Assembly: GCA_021777365.1 (NCBI GenBank)
Contig: JAJYDP010000225.1
Coordinates: forward strand, 1 to 7,682
Length of the DNA: 7,682 bases
Direction of reading: 5' to 3'
Source: Chloroflexota bacterium
GTDB taxonomy: Bacteria; Chloroflexota; Limnocylindria; Limnocylindrales; CSP1-4
Shown here piece after piece: positions 4,507 through 7,682 of this stretch. Under the pieces are notes generated by a model. The model saw only the letters and a list, made by a program, of their open reading frames with translations, ran no database searches and was not told the origin of the DNA. The position numbers were made by a program, and so were the translations under genes. The stretch's first letter is position 1, and every line of letters starts with the position of its first letter.

Positions 4507-6762
4507 CTACTCCGGGCCGCGGTTCGGTTCCGCCGGCACAGTGAACGCGAACGTGGCGCCACCCTCCGGGTCGTCCTCGTACCGGAGCTGCCCACCCATG
4601 GCGCGCACCAGGCGCCGGGCCACGTCGAGCCCGAGGCCCGTGCCATCGTGGCCGTGCGCAGTGGACCCGCGCTGGAAGCGGCGGAAGATCAGCGTCCGTT
4701 CCGACCGGGGAACGCCGGGCCCCTCGTCGCGCACCCTGACCCTGAGCACCTCGCCCTCGCCCGGTGCGATGCCCACGTGGATCGGACCCGACGGCGCGTA
4801 GCGGACGGCATTGTCGAGCAGGATCCAGGCCACCTGCTCCACGGCATCCCGGTCCGCGACGGCCAGCCAGCCGCCGCTGCGGTCGTCAAGATCGAGTACC
4901 CGGTCGGACGAGACGGCATGCCACGCGCGCCGGATGGCCGGCCCCACCGCGAACGGCTCCTGGGCCGGGACGAAGACCCCGGCGTCCAGGCGGGTCGCGG
5001 TCAGCAATTCGCGGACCACGCGGCCCAGGCGGGCGGCGTCCGCGTTGATCGCCTCTGCCTGGTGTCGGCGCTCGTCCTCGGGCGCAGAGGCGGCGACCAG
5101 GTCCTCGGACGCCATCAGGATCCGCGACAGGGGGCCCTGCAGGTTGTGGCCGACGCCGCGCACGAACTCGCGCTGGATCTCGTTGGCTCGCCCGAGCTGC
5201 TCAGCGCGCCGTGAGGTCTCCTCGTGGAGCCCGGCGCTGCGGAGCGCGACGCCCGCCTCGCGGGCGAAGAGGCCGAAGAGGGCCCGGTCGGCCACGGTCC
5301 ACGCGGCGACGCCAGGGCCGCGTCCCTCCAGCCGGCTGCCGGGGATCGCGTCGAGGTCAGCGGAGACGATCGACGGGTCGACCGGCCCGGGTGCCGGCCG
5401 GTGGTCGCGCACGCCGCCGTCGGGGGCCCCTCCATCGGGCGCCTGGCCATCGAGCGCCTGGCCACCGAGCGACTGTCCGTCGGTCGCCTGACCTTCGGGC
5501 GCCGGCAGCACCGGAACCGCCGCGCCCGGTGGTGCGCTCGCGGTCACGGCGCCGGTCCCGTCCCTGAGCCAGCACGCCTCCAGGCCGAAGATCGCCAGCG
5601 CCGCGTCGAGCACGTCACCTAGCAGGGCTCCCGGGCCGCGATCCGGGCGCAGCGCCTCGAGCGCCTCAAGCGAGCGCCACACGACGCGGTCGCGCTGCTC
5701 CAGGGCAGCGGCGAGCCGGTTGTGCGATGCCGCCAGACGGTCGATCTGATCGCGATCGCCGGCCGGCAGGCGCGCCGCCAGGTCGCCGGCCGCCACGGCC
5801 GTGAGTCCAGCCTCGACCGCGCCCAGGCGGCGGCGCAGCAGGTCGGCAAGGTAGACGGCGAGCGACGCGGCGAAGACGAGGACCAGGGCAAGCAGCACCG
5901 CGAGGAACGGCACCAGGTTCGCGCCGATGGTGGACGCGAGTCCCAGCTGCGTGGCCACCACCACCGTGCCGACCGCGCCGGAAGCGCCCCCCGCGGTGGC
6001 GCCCTGCACCGGCAGGGCGACGGCCACCACGTTGTTGGACAGACGACGCGCGACGAGCGCATCGGCGGCGGCCGGGAACCAGCCGGTCCCGGGCGCCGAC
6101 TGCTGTGCGATGGCCTGGTCCGAAGCCGCCGTCAGTGCACCCGAGGCGTCGAAGACCGCCACGTCGAAGCCCGTCAGGCGCGTGGCCTGCACCACGAAGT
6201 CGGAGCCGATCCGCTGCGCGAAGGCGAGACCTGCCCGACCGTCGCCCTCGACCACGCCCGGACCGGAGAGGCCCGACAGGTCGATGGCCTGCAGCGAGAC
6301 CTGGTAGACGCCACCCGGAAGGTCCGCGTACGTGGATCGGGGCAGGGTTCCGCCGGGCGCCAGGGCGTCCGCCAGGATCGTCTCCAGCGCCGTGGCGCCC
6401 GTCCCGGCGCCGACGGCATGCGTCCCGACCATGACCACGGCATCGTCCACCGCGCCCTGGGCCACCTGGTAGTCGACCACGGTCTGCGCAATGTCCTGGT
6501 CCTGCAGGTTCGCCACGTACCCCTGCAGGGCGGTCCACGAGGCGTAGCTCTGCGCCAGGCGGTCCAGTGCCGCGCCGTTCGACACGAGGATGCTCTGCAC
6601 CGCCCGCCCGGCATCGACCGTCCGCACGTCCGCGTCGGACCGGACCGCCGCGTCGACCTGGCCCAGGACGATCGCCGACACCAGCACGACGGGCACGACG
6701 GCCAGGATCAGGAGGGAGAGCGTCTGCTGCTGTCGGTACGAGAGGCTCCTGCGCAGCGCCAT
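4507..6762 (-). CDS. Transmembrane sensor histidine kinase (CHASE4-like, HAMP, GAF-like, HisKA, HATPase)
   Basis: A 751-residue kinase. Membrane helix 1 is at about 14-34. The extracytoplasmic sensor (about 35-282) begins with a CHASE4-like pattern (ALDRLAQSYASWTALQGYV). Helix 2 is at about 283-308 and HAMP at about 309-360. A GAF-like region (about 365-512) is interrupted by a Gly/Asp/Gln/Pro pentapeptide-repeat insert at 424-450. In the HisKA domain, His539 lies in FVRGVGHNLQGPL. The HATPase has N box Asn651 (WILLDNAVRYAPSG), G1 DEGPGVP (679-685), F box FRRF (693-696) and G2 GTGLGL (707-712). The ATP-binding motifs are intact. Oddities: Asn follows the phospho-His where Glu or Asp is usual, and HAMP lacks its usual N-terminal Pro. 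Start ATG 6762 lies 9 nt after the regulator's stop, so the two are almost certainly co-transcribed partners. The left-edge kinase is a paralogue. The signal sensed is unknown. Confidence 0.95.
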   Translation of the reverse strand: MALRRSLSYRQQQTLSLLILAVVPVVLVSAIVLGQVDAAVRSDADVRTVDAGRAVQSILVSNGAALDRLAQSYASWTALQGYVANLQDQDIAQTVVDYQVAQGAVDDAVVMVGTHAVGAGTGATALETILADALAPGGTLPRSTYADLPGGVYQVSLQAIDLSGLSGPGVVEGDGRAGLAFAQRIGSDFVVQATRLTGFDVAVFDASGALTAASDQAIAQQSAPGTGWFPAAADALVARRLSNNVVAVALPVQGATAGGASGAVGTVVVATQLGLASTIGANLVPFLAVLLALVLVFAASLAVYLADLLRRRLGAVEAGLTAVAAGDLAARLPAGDRDQIDRLAASHNRLAAALEQRDRVVWRSLEALEALRPDRGPGALLGDVLDAALAIFGLEACWLRDGTGAVTASAPPGAAVPVLPAPEGQATDGQSLGGQALDGQAPDGGAPDGGVRDHRPAPGPVDPSIVSADLDAIPGSRLEGRGPGVAAWTVADRALFGLFAREAGVALRSAGLHEETSRRAEQLGRANEIQREFVRGVGHNLQGPLSRILMASEDLVAASAPEDERRHQAEAINADAARLGRVVRELLTATRLDAGVFVPAQEPFAVGPAIRRAWHAVSSDRVLDLDDRSGGWLAVADRDAVEQVAWILLDNAVRYAPSGPIHVGIAPGEGEVLRVRVRDEGPGVPRSERTLIFRRFQRGSTAHGHDGTGLGLDVARRLVRAMGGQLRYEDDPEGGATFAFTVPAEPNRGPE
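5419..5493 (-). repeat. 15-bp tandem repeat encoding pentapeptides inside the kinase GAF-like region
   Basis: Five consecutive degenerate 15-nt units encode GQATD, GQSLG, GQALD, GQAPD and GGAPD (kinase residues 424-448). The reading frame is preserved. The insert sits between the first part of the GAF-like domain and its C-terminal helix, so it is probably a flexible surface loop. Such in-frame period-15 tracts can vary in copy number between strains. Confidence 0.75.
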
Positions 6763-6771
6763 TGCCGGCGC

Positions 6772-7473
6772 TCAGGGCACGGCCGGGACCAGCCGGTAGC
6801 CGACCCCGCGTTCCGTCAGCAGGTAGCGCGGGTGGTCCGGATCGGGCTCGATCTTCTGGCGCAGGCGCCGCACGGAGACCCAGACGAACGACTCGTCGGC
6901 CGCATCGACCTCGCTCCAGCCCCGGGCGATGAGTTGCTCTGTCCGCACCACGCGGCCGAGGTCCCGCGTGAGCGCGCCCAGGAGGCGGCTCTCGATGGGG
7001 CTCAGCGGAACACGACGCCCGTTCACCCAGGCCTCGCGGCGCTGCAGCACGAGCGTCAGGTCCGGTCCCAGGCGGAGCTCGCGGTCCCGCACGCGCTCGC
7101 CCAGCCGATGCGCCACTCGCTTGATGCGGGCTCGCAGCTCCGCGTAATCGAACGGCTTGGTGATGTAGTCCTCCGCGTACCGCTCGATGAACCTGACCTT
7201 GCTCTCGCTGGCGGTGATCGCGCTGAGCACGATGATGGGCACGTCGCCGAGGCGCAGCAGTCGCTCCGCCGTCTCCTCCCCGTCCATGCCGGGCATCATC
7301 AGGTCGAGGACGACGACGTCCGGAGCGAATGCCCTGAACCGCGCGAGTGCCTCGCTCCCCGACCTGGCGGGCTGAACGACGAAGCCGTCGCGTTCCAGCC
7401 GGTCGGTCAGCTGGGCGAGCAGCCGCACGTCATCGTCGACGAGCAGGACGCGCCGGACCTGGTCGCTCACCAT
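6772..7473 (-). CDS. Response regulator, OmpR/PhoB family, partner of the 751-residue kinase
   Basis: A 233-residue protein. The receiver spans about 7-120: Asp13/Asp14 (LLVDDD), phosphoacceptor Asp57 (VVVLDLMMP), Ser84, Tyr103 and Lys106 (ITKPF). The winged-helix domain spans about 133-230, with LSPIESRLLGAL, the recognition-helix segment SFVWVSVRRLRQKIE and the wing GVGYRLVP. All phosphotransfer residues are present. It sits between a repeat-rich protein (stop 4 nt upstream) and the kinase (9 nt downstream), so all three are probably one operon and the kinase its cognate partner. The upstream stop-to-start spacing (TGA GCCG ATG) suggests translational coupling; no strong Shine-Dalgarno is seen. 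A GTG at codon 2 is an alternative start. It is closely related to the regulator at 3668-4393, notably in the DNA-binding helix. Confidence 0.95.
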   Translation of the reverse strand: MVSDQVRRVLLVDDDVRLLAQLTDRLERDGFVVQPARSGSEALARFRAFAPDVVVLDLMMPGMDGEETAERLLRLGDVPIIVLSAITASESKVRFIERYAEDYITKPFDYAELRARIKRVAHRLGERVRDRELRLGPDLTLVLQRREAWVNGRRVPLSPIESRLLGALTRDLGRVVRTEQLIARGWSEVDAADESFVWVSVRRLRQKIEPDPDHPRYLLTERGVGYRLVPAVP

Positions 7474-7477
7474 CGGC

Positions 7478-7682
7478 TCACGTGCCCGGGCTCGGCGTGG
7501 CCTGGCCGGGCGGCGTCACCGGCTGGCCGTGGGGCGGGGGTGGTTCCGGGACGGGGGTGGTGGCGCTGCTCTGGCCGTTGCTCCCGTTCGCGCCGGGAGC
7601 GGGGTTGCCGCCGGCGTTGCTGGTCGGGTTGCCGTTGGCGGCGCCGTTCGCGCCGGGAGCGGGGTTGCCGCCGGCGTTGCTG
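7478..7682 (-). CDS. C-terminus of Gly/Asn/Pro-rich repeat protein, truncated by window edge
   Basis: The minus strand has an open frame entering from the right edge and ending at TGA 7480-7478, giving 67 visible residues. It begins SNAGGNPAPGANG AANGNPT, then repeats SNAGGNPAPGANG, then passes through a Ser/Thr stretch into a Pro-rich tail (VPEPPPPHGQPVTPPGQ) ending SPGT. The low-complexity composition suggests an extracytoplasmic or surface-exposed disordered tail, but no domain is visible and the function cannot be named. The frame is supported by its regular 20-residue periodicity and by its stop lying 4 nt before the response-regulator start. It is probably co-transcribed with that regulator. 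Confidence 0.65.
   Translation of the reverse strand, partial: SNAGGNPAPGANGAANGNPTSNAGGNPAPGANGSNGQSSATTPVPEPPPPHGQPVTPPGQATPSPGT
7584..7682 (-). repeat. 60-bp tandem repeat (39 bp exact) at the right edge
   Basis: Positions 7584-7622 and 7644-7682 are identical over 39 bp and lie 60 bp apart, encoding SNAGGNPAPGANG twice in a 20-residue period. The second copy is cut by the window edge, so more units may lie beyond. Exact nucleotide identity points to recent duplication or ongoing homogenisation. Confidence 0.85.

Noticed and set aside
3324..4646. 440-residue minus-strand ORF
   Set aside because: It covers the response regulator in a different frame with Arg/Pro/Gly-rich composition. Only a short hydrophobic patch near 3520 drew attention, and it has no start signal or pilin motif.
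3602..4801. 399-residue plus-strand ORF
   Set aside because: It lies antisense to the response regulator and kinase C-terminus, which have intact motifs. Long antisense ORFs are expected at this GC content.
7584..7682. CRISPR array
   Set aside because: The two units are 60 bp apart inside an open reading frame, and the spacer part is also protein-coding with the same composition. This is a coding tandem repeat.

Overview
The window is GC-rich, and every gene I can support lies on the minus strand. It holds three two-component signalling blocks with a small Tad-type pseudopilin cassette between them. The style (GC-rich, TadE/TadG-like proteins, OmpR-type regulators beside large multidomain kinases, probable leaderless transcripts) would fit Chloroflexota or a related GC-rich lineage such as Actinomycetota. 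This is an inference; no marker gene fixes the taxon.

Layout in transcription order, from high to low coordinates. (1) 7682-7478: C-terminus of a Gly/Asn/Pro-rich protein built from 20-residue repeats and cut by the window edge. (2) 7473-6772: OmpR/PhoB-type response regulator, 4 nt after the previous stop. (3) 6762-4507: 751-residue membrane histidine kinase (CHASE4-like sensor, HAMP, GAF-like, HisKA, HATPase), 9 nt after the regulator. These three look like one operon. (4) 4393-3668: a second OmpR-type regulator, paralogous to the first, with its own extended -10 promoter-like motif. (5) 3423-1142: tadE-like, tadE-like and tadG-like genes. The first two overlap by ATGA, and the third follows after 12 nt behind a clear Shine-Dalgarno. 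A 12-bp-stem hairpin follows the cassette. (6) 977-1: N-terminal 325 codons of a second sensor kinase (TM, extracytoplasmic loop, TM, HAMP, GAF-like), cut by the left edge. Its HAMP and linker are paralogous to those of the first kinase.

The simplest reading is a duplicated signalling module (two regulators, two kinases) that may control surface structures, including the pseudopilins between its parts. Sequence alone does not prove that link. The strongest non-coding signal is a nearly identical element, GCGCTGnTATCCT followed by 6 nt and an ATG. It occurs upstream of the second regulator (4393) and upstream of the left kinase. The spacing predicts transcription starting at the A of the ATG. 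At the left kinase, that ATG opens a 12-codon mini-ORF whose stop overlaps the kinase GTG start. I see no RNA genes, CRISPR, insertion sequences or phage genes.
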